64,000 nt of DNA from Pteria penguin (Eukaryota > Mollusca > Bivalvia > Pterioida > Pteriidae), in contig CM068580.1 in NCBI GenBank assembly GCA_035048485.1, positions 41,839,585 through 41,903,584 on the forward strand, written 5' to 3'. Made by a program: the position numbers and the translations under genes. Below are positions 12,601 to 23,835 of the stretch, in pieces. Numbering within the stretch: position 1 is the stretch's first letter; each line of letters opens with the position of its first letter. The notes beneath the pieces were generated by a model, which had not been told where the DNA came from, searched no databases, and saw only the letters and a program-made list of their open reading frames with translations.

Positions 12601-15600
12601 CATAACTAATTATATATACATGTATCTATATTTGTTTGAGTTTGATGCACTGTACTGGAGTTATCAGCCAGACATCATGTTCTTGCTATATTTTCAGTCA
12701 AATTCGGATGCTGTAAGTTGTCCTTGTCATTTTGGGCTGATAATAAATAGGCATCTTCATTGCTAAGTATATATGCAAAGGTGACTGGAACCTGATTTAT
12801 GGTACCTGACTTTTTATCCCAAAACCACTCTGTGACAGGATGGACAGATAGACAAACAGACAGACTGAGTGTAAATATATTGTCCCCTTTGACTATGCTG
12901 GTAGGAAATTATCAATAAATTTTTTTCCATTGGATACTGCAATGAGACTTTTTATTCGACTTTGATTTTTTTTTAAACAGCCTTTGTGATACTGACCTTG
13001 GATAAATGTCAAGGTAGACATACCTTGAAGGAAGCAACTTTGGTGTAAGATATGAAATTGTTGAAAGCAATTATAAAAATCAAAGGCTTGAAGAGCCACA
13101 AAGGCGTTGAGCTAAATTTGATTTAAAGCTGTCAAAAGTAGCAGAAATCACCAGTTGTGTTCATCTTTTTTGTTGAATTCCGATAATTTTTTGAATAGAG
13201 TAAAAATAAAAGCTTAAGGACCAACAGCCATACTGCAGTATATCATAGAATATATCATCATATCATTTTATCCTTCTTTACGTCATTCTTGCAGAAATAT
13301 GTCAAATATCTTTTCACAAAGAATGTACATGTGAAATCAATTGTACACCATTGCCATTTTTTTTAAAAGAAATGGACGAGTTGTTACCATTGCCTGTAAA
13401 ATATGGAAGCCTAATGCTTAATTTGTTTTAAGATATGGTCTAGGTTTCTGTTTTTGTCTACGCTACTAACACTGACACTAGGGCCAACAGCTTCTATATA
13501 TCGTCCAAAAACACAACTTATTCGGTCGTTTATTGTATGTGCACGTGTAAGGGCTACAACGCCATGCCGTTCGCCGTAAATACGCAAGCCGATTGTGCAT
13601 CACAATCACACTTTATCGGTTGATTTGGAATAAAATCTTCACATGTAAGTTCTACGTAATTTATTTTTCATGCATTCAATCTTAAATTCTGTCTTAATCC
13701 ATGCTATCATCCTTTACATCCGCATTAAATTTTGTAGACGATTCGAGAACTTACTCGGCTGCCAATTTTAATGCCGTCGTGGGAACTTTTCCAGATATGT
13801 GAAAGACCATGTGATATATACACATGCTACTTCCCTAATAAGGAAAAAATGAGGCGTGGCTTCAGAAATTTTAGCGGGAAAATTCACAACTGCGCAAAAA
13901 CAAGCAAGTAATTGCCATTAACATAAAGCTATTTGGCTTTGTGATAAACATCTTGATCATTTAACGCTATTCCGATTACAACTTAAACTTTTTAAAAAGC
14001 TATTCTTGTTTAAGATAGACTGGAGTTACCTGCTCTTGCTTGCCATCGCTGCGCGAAGAGACAAGTGACCACAGCCATTTTGTAAAGGCTATTCCCTGTC
14101 CAGCAAGTGTTTTTTATAGCACAGACGGTAAGGGCAGATAAGAAGCTGTACACACTGCGTGTAGTTATTTTTAAAATTCGTCTGCAGTAGCATACACAGC
14201 ATAGGTATACAGTACCTGATGTAATTTACGAGAGGCTCGTGATGTTTAGCCTTGAAGATGTAATGAATTTTGTCGATATTTGTTGATTCTAGGTTAAATG
14301 AATGAAACAGAGACATATATACACTGTATATATGTCTCTGAATGAAACAAAGCGAAATCCAGTGAGATAAAAATAACCGATAACGCATCACTTGAACCTA
14401 GGTCAGTCTCGTTATGAATTAGTGGTCACCTGTCTAGATATCTTCGTGATACGCATTGCCAGTCTATATTTAGGATTCTATGAAATATTTTATTTGTTCT
14501 TTTTTAGACTGAAATTTATATCTACAGATATTATTATTATATATATTTCGAAGATTGCGCGATCGGTTTCCATATTGGCGCTTAATGTCAAATTAGGCCT
14601 TGATCGCGTGTGTTACAAGCGTTCTACTACGATTTCTCCAAATAAGGCAATATGTCACGTGGTCTTCCCCATATTTGGAAAAATTCCCATGAAGTGCGAT
14701 TGTAATTCATAATCGGCTAGCGTCATCACGGCGAATGAATATTTTAAAACACACATTAAGCGACAGAATAATACGTGTTTTAGGGCAATATATTGATAAT
14801 TTAAGTATAATTTAAGTTAAGCTGACCTATGCTTAAACTATTTCTGTGCACTGAAATTTCAATAACAAGGATAACAAAGCCAGTTTTGCAAGAACTTTTA
14901 CTACGTTTAGTACTTTAAAGAAGGTACTACTTTGTTACGTGGATTAAAAAGGCGGTGTAGTGGTAAAATTTTTACGATCGCTAGAAGACTGTTGAGCAAA
15001 TGCTCGACGCCTTAAAAAACTACTTCATGTACTACATTTATCATACATGCCTTGTGGGCTTTATCACTGGAATAGACCTTCATCTGATTGAATGAATCAG
15101 GGTTATCTGGGTCAAATTTGTGGAGATCAACAACATTCAAATAACGATCCCTTGAACCAGATACCATAAATCTTCCTTCCTGTGATAAAATAGAAATACA
15201 AACTTAAAGATAATTATATATAACTTGTTACATAAATATACACTTTGGCCTTTCTCACTTTACTTTAAAACCTTTAAACAACTATATAGTACACATTTTC
15301 CGACTAAGCTATACACAAGATTGCAAATACTCATTGCTTTCTAGTTTCGTATTTTAGTAACCTACCAAATATGTTGTTTTAAACTTGGGCAGATTTTCTG
15401 TCCCACTGGGGAGCAAAAGAGTGGTGTGTATAAAAGAGAGAGTCAGAACGGTCAATCAGAAATCATGATCTTGCTTACTGAATAGAAGTCTATATGCTGT
15501 TGATATATTTCACAAATATGGTGTGGTATTTCAGTTTCTTGTCAATATCTGTACAAATAAGTGAGAAAAATCAAGAAATCTGAAACTCTGAAGAGGACAA

Positions 15601-18222
15601 TGACCTGATAAAAAAAAGGTCAATAAAATGAAAGTAAAACTCAATCTGTAATCTTCTCACTGAACCTCCACATCAACTTTCAAGTCAGTATCTGTAAAGA
15701 TGACAGAGAAAGTACCAAAAAACTAAAGTATTACGCATAGATGTACAGAAAGACAGTGGAAACCTAGTCTCTCTCCCAATATTACTCATGGGGGTCTAAA
15801 AAACTTCAAAATACAATGTACCAATAAAATTAACCAAAAGCATTTTTCAAACCAGTTATCAATGAAGTTTGTTCTTAAGACATAATAAGGAAAGACATTT
15901 TGTATACATGTAACATGAACAAAATCTTAAGTTTCATAAAAATCAAATTGAGGAAAATGAAGACTCTTTATACCCAATACACTAAGCAGAGATTACATGC
16001 CATACTGAAAGCAAGTTTGAAGATATGTTTATAAACAGAAGGTAATACATATCAAATAAGTGTCAATGTGAAGGAACAAACTCCAGACACTTTTGTAGCT
16101 AAATACCCTAAATAATGTGCATGTACATAAGTACATGTAATTGTTTTATATTACCATTTTATCATGTAGATAAACATATGTAACAAGTAATTCATGTAAA
16201 ATATAGTTTATTACCTTCATTAAATGCACACCATCTACTGGAGCATAAATTCCCTCTCTGTAAACCAGATGGGTGCAGAGTTCTTCTTGCTTTGTCCACA
16301 TGTTGTAATGCTCTTCTCTCATTATACATGCCTCTTTCCAATCAAAATTCTCAGCTATAGAAGTAAAGTAAAGTATCTAAATATAATCATAATAAAACTA
16401 AGATGAAGAGACTGCAATACCGGATTATATATTACAATCTCATGTTTTTGTTTGGTATCATGAGTAGAACATTTCTGCAAAGTTTCATCAAAATTACAGT
16501 AAAGAAAGGAGAAACATACAAAAGAATCATTTATAGAATTGATTATACCCTATGTCTATGTGTATATTTTCTGCATCCCACAGTCAAGAACAAGAACAAA
16601 AAATTCCACATATGGTATACACTCACCTATAAGTCGAATTTTTGGGAGAAAAATATCGTAGTCGAGATGCACAACCGACTTATAGGCGAAATACTACATG
16701 AGAGGAAAAAATCTGACCTTGATCTGAAGTCAAACTTTACCATTGATGAATGGACAATGCAGACATCATGCACCATACTTAGTACACACGATATTCCCCA
16801 GTCGTTAAGTACTTTTAAAAATGATTTTATGACAATAAAATGTATATTGAGTGGCCAACAGTTTCTATACATAAAGCTCTTTATTTGATCCAGTTCAATA
16901 CAATTTACAAACTGATTACCTGTGTAAAAGTGAAAAGTTAACGAGCCATAACAAAAAGCAAACAGAATCTTATGGAGAAAGTTTAATGAACCATGACGAG
17001 ATAGCCATTGATTAAATAACATAACACAGAGTCCACTGGTGCCGAGGACGAGGGCGTTGACATCTATGATGACATTCCTTTGTAGGAACTACATATCAAA
17101 CTGCTGTTTGATGTTGATAATGATGATGGCAGCGAAAATGAGTTCGAAAGCTGGGGTCCCGAATATGCCCTTCAAAACCTGCCGTTTTTATGACTACAGT
17201 ATTCTTAAAATAGAAGCTATATGTAACTGAAAGCAATTGAAATGCCCTACTATTAAATATGTCATTTAAATTCCCCTGTATTATTAATTACATACGAGTG
17301 ATACCGCACGATCATTAGAGTGGAAAGACTCAACAGCCATTTATTGAAAGTCATTGAAAAGATGCCATAAGCAAATACGCCTTTGTACATTGAAAATTTA
17401 GAACCAACTTATAGGCGAGTCAAAGACAAATTCCAAAATTTCAAGCCCTAAAAGTACCAACCGACTTATAGGCAGTGCGACTTATAGGTGCATATACACA
17501 GTGCAAAAACTGAGACTATAATTGATGAAAATAGAGGAACAAGTTACTGTGACCGACAGATGAAAGAAAATGAGATATAGGACTAGATTTTATTGTTTTC
17601 ATTCACTAAAGATAAAGATGTCCTGTGAAATTTTCTGGATTTAAAATACTAGTTTTCTTTCATCCACCTTTTTCCACAATCTACCAGGTTTCACTGAAAC
17701 CTTTCCACAGCACTTTACAGGAATGTGAGATGGGATAAAGAAAAAAGCCCTGACATGATAAATTCTCAAATCTATGTTTAATAGCAGTTATAATATAAAT
17801 TAAAGATGTATTTATCTCCTATATCTCAATTCAGATTCTTTAAAAAATCTCAATGATTTTACAGCTTGAGAAATAAACAATGCTTTTTGAAATTTACTAT
17901 TACCATATACTGGTGGGTATGGTTTTGGCCATCTCTTGTTTATTCTAATCTTCCAATAGATCTCTCTGGAAAATAGATCATGGAAAATCTGGCACACGTT
18001 GCTCAGTGTATGAATTATAAATTTGGCATCAAGGAAGTTAGAAATATACATGAGAAGCTCAACTGGTAGTGTGTCAAGGGTCAGGGGTTGATCCTCCTCC
18101 TGACTGTATTGTTCATTGTTTACATCTGATATCTCCGAATACTCGTCCGTTGACAGAGAGTCTCTAGGAGGGTAAGGATCCTTGCTTTTTGATGGTTTAG
18201 AATTTACAGATTTTTCTTCCAT
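6601..18222 (-). CDS. FBXW9: F-box and WD40-repeat protein, FBXW9-like (8 exons)
   Basis: Exons read on the minus strand: 18222-17904, 16354-16215, 15179-15051, 12322-12204, 9558-9324, 8177-8064, 7721-7563, 6681-6601. All phases join without a stop and give 431 aa, close to the human protein (about 460 aa). Residues 49-95 are an F-box (LPVELLMYISNFLDAKF). It is followed by the FBXW9-type linker NFDWKEACI and then WD repeats (SGSRDRYLNVVDL, TGSWDTYIKTWD, GAGYDKQIYMID, TGSEDKTVSIFD, STDKTIKVLE, SAGSDTCVGIW). By family it should act as a substrate-recognition subunit of an SCF (SKP1-CUL1) ubiquitin ligase; the substrate is not evident. The ATG has A at -3 and G at +4. All introns look GT-AG except intron 3, whose donor is AAG|GCATGT at 15050. 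An array (9966-11830) and a TIR relic (16615-17499) lie in introns. Orthology rests on the F-box, the linker and the order of repeats; I am confident of it. Confidence 0.93.
6841..7070. repeat. Short tandem repeat, about 52-bp unit, ~4 copies
   Basis: Repeats AGGTGAGACCAAGTGCCTGG with GTACCGGTAAG. Lies 160 bp downstream of the last FBXW9 exon reading left to right, so it is inside intron 7 of that gene. Confidence 0.8.
9647..9810 (+). repeat. Dispersed repeat, copy 1
   Basis: GAAATGTAGGTCAGTGACC, GGGCTTTATTAGTGGAG and GCATGCCAA recur at 63877-64000. It ends in a CAGACAAACAAACAGACAG tract. Confidence 0.7.
9966..11830 (+). repeat. Composite repeat with 146-bp tandem units, copy 1
   Basis: A unique head (9966-10200, with AAAACTGATGGATG) is followed by units containing TGACCTTGACCTTTCAGAAA and GATCAAATTCTGATGAAAGG. 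CAAATTCTGA falls at about 10275, 10421, 11021, 11165, 11311, 11457, 11607 and 11746. It ends in a GGAC/CAGA microsatellite (11770-11807). It fills intron 4 of the FBXW9-like gene. Confidence 0.85.
12453..12508. repeat. 28-bp tandem duplication
   Basis: ACACAACATGTTTCCTACCA with ATTCAAG occurs twice in direct succession in intron 3 of the FBXW9-like gene. Confidence 0.85.
14308..14340. mobile_element. Mini-palindrome insertion, copy B (33 bp)
   Basis: Arms CAGAGACATATAT / ATATATGTCTCTG around a short loop. Flanked by AATGAAA on both sides (14301-14307, 14341-14347), perfect. Lies in intron 3 of the FBXW9-like gene. Confidence 0.8.
16615..17499 (+). mobile_element. Relic DNA transposon with CACCTATAAGTCG inverted termini
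   Basis: The left end ...CACCTATAAGTCG (16624-16636) is inverted at the right end as CGACTTATAGGTG (17478-17490), with further CGACTTATAGGC motifs inside (16676, 17404, 17462). A plus-strand acidic stretch at 17041-17170 (DIYDDIPL stop ELHIKLLFDVDNDDGSENEF) resembles the acidic tail of pogo/Tigger-type transposases, but it is broken and the assignment is tentative. Lies in intron 1 of the FBXW9-like gene. Confidence 0.5.
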
Positions 18223-20160
18223 TTTTCAATTTACTGCAAAAAGAAATACATATACAGCTTTTACTTTTTTTTCAAATAGATTTAACATTTGTCTAATTGT
18301 TTTTGTAAATATGTGTTTGAAATGCAAGAAAGACAATGAAAACGATATAAAAAGTAAATAAATTCATTTAATTAAATAATGTGATCATTGAACATTGCAC
18401 CATTAACAGTTAGTCCTCTACTAACTTCTTGGCCATGGTGTTTTGACATCGATTTTGTTTAAATGGAAATTCATACTCTGTTTAAATTATGCCATTATCA
18501 CTAGATGGGATAAGCTGCTTGCATAAAATAAGATCATACCACTGATATTCTTTTACATTTATGGTATCTTTGTGCTCACATTATTTACAACCACATTTTA
18601 TTATCCAATTTCAATATTATGGCTTTTTTTCTACTTATTAATTTCATTTTTACAAGATTACAATGACAAGGATTACTATATAAAAGTGTCAGTGGTATGA
18701 AATATTTTCCATGTGACTTTATCTAGGTACGGTCATGATATTAGTACGATATGAAATTTTATTGAGTTATTAAATTAAGTAGCTTCATATGGATGTAATA
18801 AAGCTAATCTCAGGAAATCATTGATACATGTATAATCCAAAAATTAAAAAAAAAAAATAAGTGATCAATATACTGAAATGTAAGTTGTGAAGTCATTCTG
18901 CTAGAATTTAATTGTTGTCAAAAGTGGTGGAACTGCAACCCATCATCATCATCATCGGTAAAATCCCAAGTTTTAAAGAATGAATCAAAGCCCACACAAT
19001 ACTGATATGAAAAGGGGAATTATGGATAGAGGATCTTAGACTACAAATGATTCAGAGTCATGCAAATTTCCATGTATTTTAAATTCAAGTGGCATAATAT
19101 TATATACAAACGTAATTCTTCGAGTAAAGACAATGAAGTGTACTGCATACATTCAATTCTCCCTATCTAGTACATCTTGGTTGTTAGGATTTGACAAATT
19201 TATATTATTGCATTATATTAATAAATTTCCAAGATGCAAGCATTTACTGCTGTAATGAATTACCAGTCGATCGCCTTCTAAATAGTAAATGAATGTAACT
19301 AAATTAGTAATTGATTAATACTAAATATGTAAATACCTGCAAGGAACACAGGCCGAATTGTATTTTCAGTAACTATAAACTATATAATGAATCATAACTA
19401 TTTTTTTAAAGTTCTATCTGTACTTTCATTTTTGAACAAATGAGTCATAATCCAGATTGTCATTTAGATAACAATTTGTTTAAGACTAGAAATAGAACTA
19501 CAACAAATTTAATGAAATATGATGTTATAAATTCTTAAAAGGAGCATGAATCAGGAACAGACAACAATTATCGGATATTTTGTGACACCTACTGCAATGC
19601 ATGCCTACTTTCTTTTTCAATATTCCTCAAAATGTCGAACCCGACAAAGCAAAAACAAGAATGAGACCCTTTTTATTCTTTATATCCTTACTTATAGAAT
19701 TGTCATATATAAAAATAAAACAATTAAATTGAAACTGAGATTTAGATGAATGCTATTCACACAGAAAAGTTACAAGAAATGCGAAATACAAAACGCGCAA
19801 TAATACAATGTTTACATAACAAATGCACGTGTTCCTTGTTTCATTTTCTTCGTGTTGTGAAGTACGCTATCTAGAGTACATTTTTATTTGGCCCTTTGCT
19901 TATTACTTGATTGCTCGCACATTATTCATGGCTTTTCATTTTCTGACCTCAGACATAGTTTTGATATCATTATGTTTTCAATACATGCGTTTTGCTATTT
20001 GAATAAACACTGATTTTTATCGGGAATTTTGAGGGTTATATACATGTATAACTAATATTTTTTAAAATACATTCACTGTTTTATGAACAAATCTATATAT
20101 CGTTTTATAGTCTTCATTTACTATAATGACCCAGTAATGAAAGTAATCACAAAACTATCA
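18223..20160. other. Spacer upstream of the FBXW9-like gene
   Basis: AT-rich with no coding exon seen. The promoter of the FBXW9-like gene must lie at its left side, but no core element is obvious. Confidence 0.5.
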
Positions 20161-20171
20161 CACTCCAGTCC

Positions 20172-20287
20172 CAATCTGATTAAAACCATATCTTTATTCC
20201 GCTTCTCTATTTCAGTATTTGTCCCATTGCGGATACGCAATGGGACAAATAGAGAAGCGGAATAAAGATACGGTTTTAATCAGATTG
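20172..20287. mobile_element. 116-bp palindromic element, copy 1, with 10-bp flanking duplication
   Basis: Arms CAATCTGATTAAAACC... / ...GGTTTTAATCAGATTG run about 55 bp each, broken by a small internal insertion. Flanked by ACTCCAGTCC at 20162-20171 and 20288-20297. Confidence 0.8.
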
Positions 20288-20408
20288 ACTCCAGTCCACG
20301 AACCCATCTGTTGTAATCACAACAAAATGTGCATTTTAATGAAAGGCTAATACACAAAGATTGTAAATAGATTAAGAGATATAGACTATATATGTGTCTT
20401 TGATAGAC

Positions 20409-20440
20409 CAGAGACATATATCCATGTATATATGTCTCTG
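20409..20440. mobile_element. Mini-palindrome insertion, copy C (32 bp)
   Basis: Arms CAGAGACATATAT / ATATATGTCTCTG. Flanked by GATAGAC on both sides (20402-20408, 20441-20447), perfect. Confidence 0.8.
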
Positions 20441-20510
20441 GATAGACTCATTTCTATAATTTGTACACATTAGTACACATTCAGTTAACAGCACGCAGCT
20501 ATAATGTACA

Positions 20511-20771
20511 TTATTCACCAGTCCAAAGCATGTGACCAAAGGATGGCCGAAGCAGATCTAAACGAGTAAGTAATGAGAGGTGCAGGTTACCGACAAATGC
20601 CGTCATTATTATGGCTCGTTCTGTAAGCAACCTCTCATGTCGTCTTCTGCTTAAAGCATTCAATTTAGCACATTTTTCAATGCTTTTAATCCACTTAGCA
20701 CATTGATGTGGTTTAGTTCCGTCAAAAGATGGGACATCTAATTTTACCCAATGTATCGTTAACACTAACAT
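20511..20771 (-). pseudogene. Possible retroelement gag-like fragment
   Basis: 86 aa with VPSFDGTKPHQCAKWIKSIE, loosely like the start of gag proteins of LTR retroelements (PxFDG...W...FE). No neighbouring domains or LTRs seen, so the call is weak. Confidence 0.25.
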
Positions 20772-20776
20772 TAAAC

Positions 20777-20798
20777 CAGAGACATATATTTATCTCTG
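20777..20798. mobile_element. Mini-palindrome insertion, copy D (22 bp)
   Basis: CAGAGACATATA then TTATCTCTG. Flanked by ATTAAAC (20770-20776) and ATTAAAA (20799-20805), 6/7. Confidence 0.65.
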
Positions 20799-20974
20799 AT
20801 TAAAACTCCGACAAAATCGTAAAAATCGAAGTGTGCCAAAATGTGCAATGTCGGAGCAGATCGCCATAAATTCTGCATCTCGGTAGTTATCACTATTATG
20901 TAATATATGTAAAATATCCTGAGTCAAAATGTAAGCAAACAACATAATCCATTAATTCTGGGTCACATGATCTA

Positions 20975-21141
20975 GGGGCAGGCTTTGTGTAGTGGTTAAG
21001 CGCTTGGCTTGCGGCGCCGACGATCCGGGTTTGATTCCCGGATTACCCCACTATGTTTAAGAGGTTGGTTACCTCCTGCTTCCATGTCGCGATATAACTG
21101 AAAAATTGTTGAAAGCGACATAAAACACCAATCAACCAACA
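20975..21141 (+). mobile_element. tRNA-derived SINE, family 1, copy 1
   Basis: Starts with a tRNA-like head: A-box-like TGTAGTGGTTAAGCGC and B-box-like GGTTTGATTCC. Ends TAAAACACCAATCAACCAAC. Target duplication ACATGATCTA at 20965-20974 and 21142-21151. Confidence 0.9.
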
Positions 21142-21294
21142 ACATGATCTACAAAAGTGTGGTATTGACGTTATTCATCAGCAGATCCAATAGTATGGTG
21201 TTCATCCGCGGATCCATAGGAGACGCGGTACGCTGCTGACTCACACATATATCTTGGTTGTCAGGATTTTACATATATTATATTGCCTTATATT

Positions 21295-21414
21295 CAGTGG
21301 CGGATTTAGAGCCCCCTTTTGGTCTCATATTTACCAGTAAAAATCCAGATTTTGCACCAAATTTACTAATACAAATCTGCCCCTCCCTATTCGGAAATCC
21401 TGGATCCGCCACTG
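21295..21414. mobile_element. Short MITE with CAGTGGCGGAT termini
   Basis: CAGTGGCGGATTTAGAGC at the left and GGATCCGCCACTG at the right are inverted. CAG-type ends fit hAT MITEs, but no 8-bp duplication was found. Confidence 0.6.
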
Positions 21415-21570
21415 ATATCGATAACTACCGAGATGCAAGACTTATGGCGATCTGCCCCGACATTGCACATTTTGGCAGACTTTTTCAATCTGGCGTCATA
21501 AATAAATTACCTGTCATACATGAATTTAATTGTACGTCATGATTATGGTTAGGGATGATCTGGCGATCCA

Positions 21571-21763
21571 TGAATAGACCATATTCCGATTTTGATAATT
21601 GCTGTCTTTTTGTCCGAGCTAATACCTTTTGGCGTTGTTTTTCATAGTGACGTTATAATGAATCTATGTCATGCGTTATGACGTCACTATGTAAAACAAC
21701 GCCAAAATGTATCAGCTCGGACAAAAAGACAGCAATTATCAAAATCGGAATATGGTCTATTCA
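21571..21763. repeat. 193-bp foldback element
   Basis: Arms TGAATAGACCATATTCCGAT / ATCGGAATATGGTCTATTCA pair inward for about 85 bp around a loop near 21660-21680. No clear target duplication. Confidence 0.8.
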
Positions 21764-21876
21764 CCCTTCCACAAAACGCAATTTTTCATTGTAATGACGT
21801 CATCTGAAGTCCGTCAAAACTCCGATAAATAAGGCATTTATTTCTGGCATCATAGATAGAACAATTTTTAAAAAGA

Positions 21877-21954
21877 CTGAATATCACGTTCTTTTACGAA
21901 CCGTGGAAGGGTGAATTCACCTTTCCACGGTTCGTAAAAGAACGTGACATTCAG
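21877..21954. repeat. 78-bp near-perfect palindrome
   Basis: Arms CTGAATATCACGTTCTTTTA and the near-perfect complement ending GAACGTGACATTCAG meet at GTGAATTCAC. No target duplication recognised. Confidence 0.8.
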
Positions 21955-22762
21955 ACGAATTTCAAATGTACTTTTTATGACGTCATAAACAAATACGAAT
22001 TTTGTGGATATCATCGCAATCTGTTGAAAGGTGAATGAATCGATATACACGGAATGAATCTATTTTTATTTCGGTGGATGGTGGCATACCACGAAAAAAC
22101 GGGATGAAAACTGCATCATTGCGCTAAATATTTGACTTCAAACGAATACGAGTCGGTCGGTGTATTTTGCATCAATTTCCATAGAACTTGGTTTACCCCA
22201 CCATCAAAAGGTGTAGATAATTTTATATCACTAAAAGACGCACTATCTAAAGTACATGTGATCACTAAGACACATGCTTTTGTCTCACAAAGCTTTTAAA
22301 ATGCGTGGATTGCGTTATATACGAAAAAAAAATCTTCATCACAAGACTCGAGAAAGAGATCACAGAAACGTTGCAAAGCAATGGCAGGAAGGCCAATGAA
22401 GCCGACTACTGTTCTCTTTTTTGTTCCTTGTTCCCATGATGAAGTGTGCAGAACAAATATTTAATGAATGCTGCGATGACACATCACAACAATGCTTTGA
22501 TTGCTGGGGCATCTATGATGCAACATACAGACTCAAAGTCTCAATATTGACTTGGAAACAACAGCCTCATTATTGGTCCGCAAAACTCCAAAATCACTTG
22601 AATCAGTAGCTCTAGAACCAAGATGAGAAGCATCGAAGTAGAAATTATAAATAACTACTTTATCCTGAGAATAAATACTGTATGTGTTGTTACAACAGTT
22701 ATGCGAATGATCATACCACAATACCAAGTAAAAAAGATCAACTGTGGTGTAAAGTCAGCAAC

Positions 22763-22858
22763 CAATCTGATTAAAACCATATCTTTATTCCGCTTCTCTA
22801 TTTATCCGCAATGGAACAAATAGAGAAGCGGAATAAAGATATGGTTCAAATCAGATCG
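22763..22858. mobile_element. 96-bp palindromic element, copy 2, with eroded 10-bp flanks
   Basis: Same arms as 20172-20287 (CAATCTGATTAAAACCATAT). Flanks AGTCAGCAAC and AGTCAATACC match 7/10. Confidence 0.7.
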
Positions 22859-23583
22859 AGTCAATACCTCGATATAGAACATCCACGTGGGAGGAAATAT
22901 CTCCATTTTAAAATCTATGAAATTCAATAAATAAATAGATAAATAGAGTAAATAAATAAAAGACGAATTTAACGAAATAGTGGACGAAAGAATTATGATA
23001 ATTAGGCATCGAAATTATTTCATTTACAGACTTTGGTCATCTTCCTGATGCATGACGTCATACATGACTCTATCCAAGGGGCACGCCCTAATCAGTGGGG
23101 AATAATTTAAGTGCCAACGTATACCTTGACATGATACGGATCATCGGTCTCAATTTCTCATATGCATGACAGATAAGTAGGAATTGACCTATCCCCGCAA
23201 CTAAGATTTGCTCCGCCCTTATCTTCTTATATGTTGCACCCCGCTGAGCTCCGACAAACATTGCAATGTCGGACATACCAGCAATACAGCACCGTAACAG
23301 AAAATAAAAGAAAATACGCTTTATATACTGATTTATCTCATGATTTATCCGAGAAATTAAAAAAAGTCGAAATATCGTTGCAACAAAGATGCAAGTGTTG
23401 CAGTAAAAGCAAAGTTACTAAAGTTGATAGGCCTGCACCTATGAAGATATCATCGAAATAAGACAAAAATGAAACTCTACATTCCATCAATATTGATGTT
23501 TCTTAAAATACTATAGATTTAGCACATTGTTCTATATATTCATACATACATACATAGAAAACACAATTTTACATAAATAAATG

Positions 23584-23823
23584 AAGCCGGCGCTGCCTAG
23601 TGGTATCGCACTCGACTCCCTGATCGGGAGACCGGGGTTCAAGTCCCGCTCTGGTCATGCCGGTGTCCTGTCTTTTAGATGAGGCTCCATTTCACGGTAT
23701 GCATGGCACGTTAAAGATCCCTCACTGCTTCGGGTGGGTCCGTTGCACAGGTCAAAATTTGTATGTCCCGCATCAGGCAGGTGCCGTCAAATACGTACAA
23801 TAGTGTGACAAAAATTAATCAAT
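23584..23823 (+). mobile_element. tRNA-derived SINE, family 2, copy 1
   Basis: tRNA-like head (CCTAGTGGTATCGCACTCG, B-box GGTTCAAGTCC), body with GGCACGTTAAAGATCCCTCA, and an ATCA-rich tail. Flanks CATAAATAAATG and CATAAACAAATG match 11/12. Confidence 0.85.
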
Positions 23824-23835
23824 CATAAACAAATG

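Noticed and set aside
20995..21050. A true tRNA gene
   Set aside because: It has A- and B-box-like parts, but it is the head of a SINE with target duplications and two further copies in the window.
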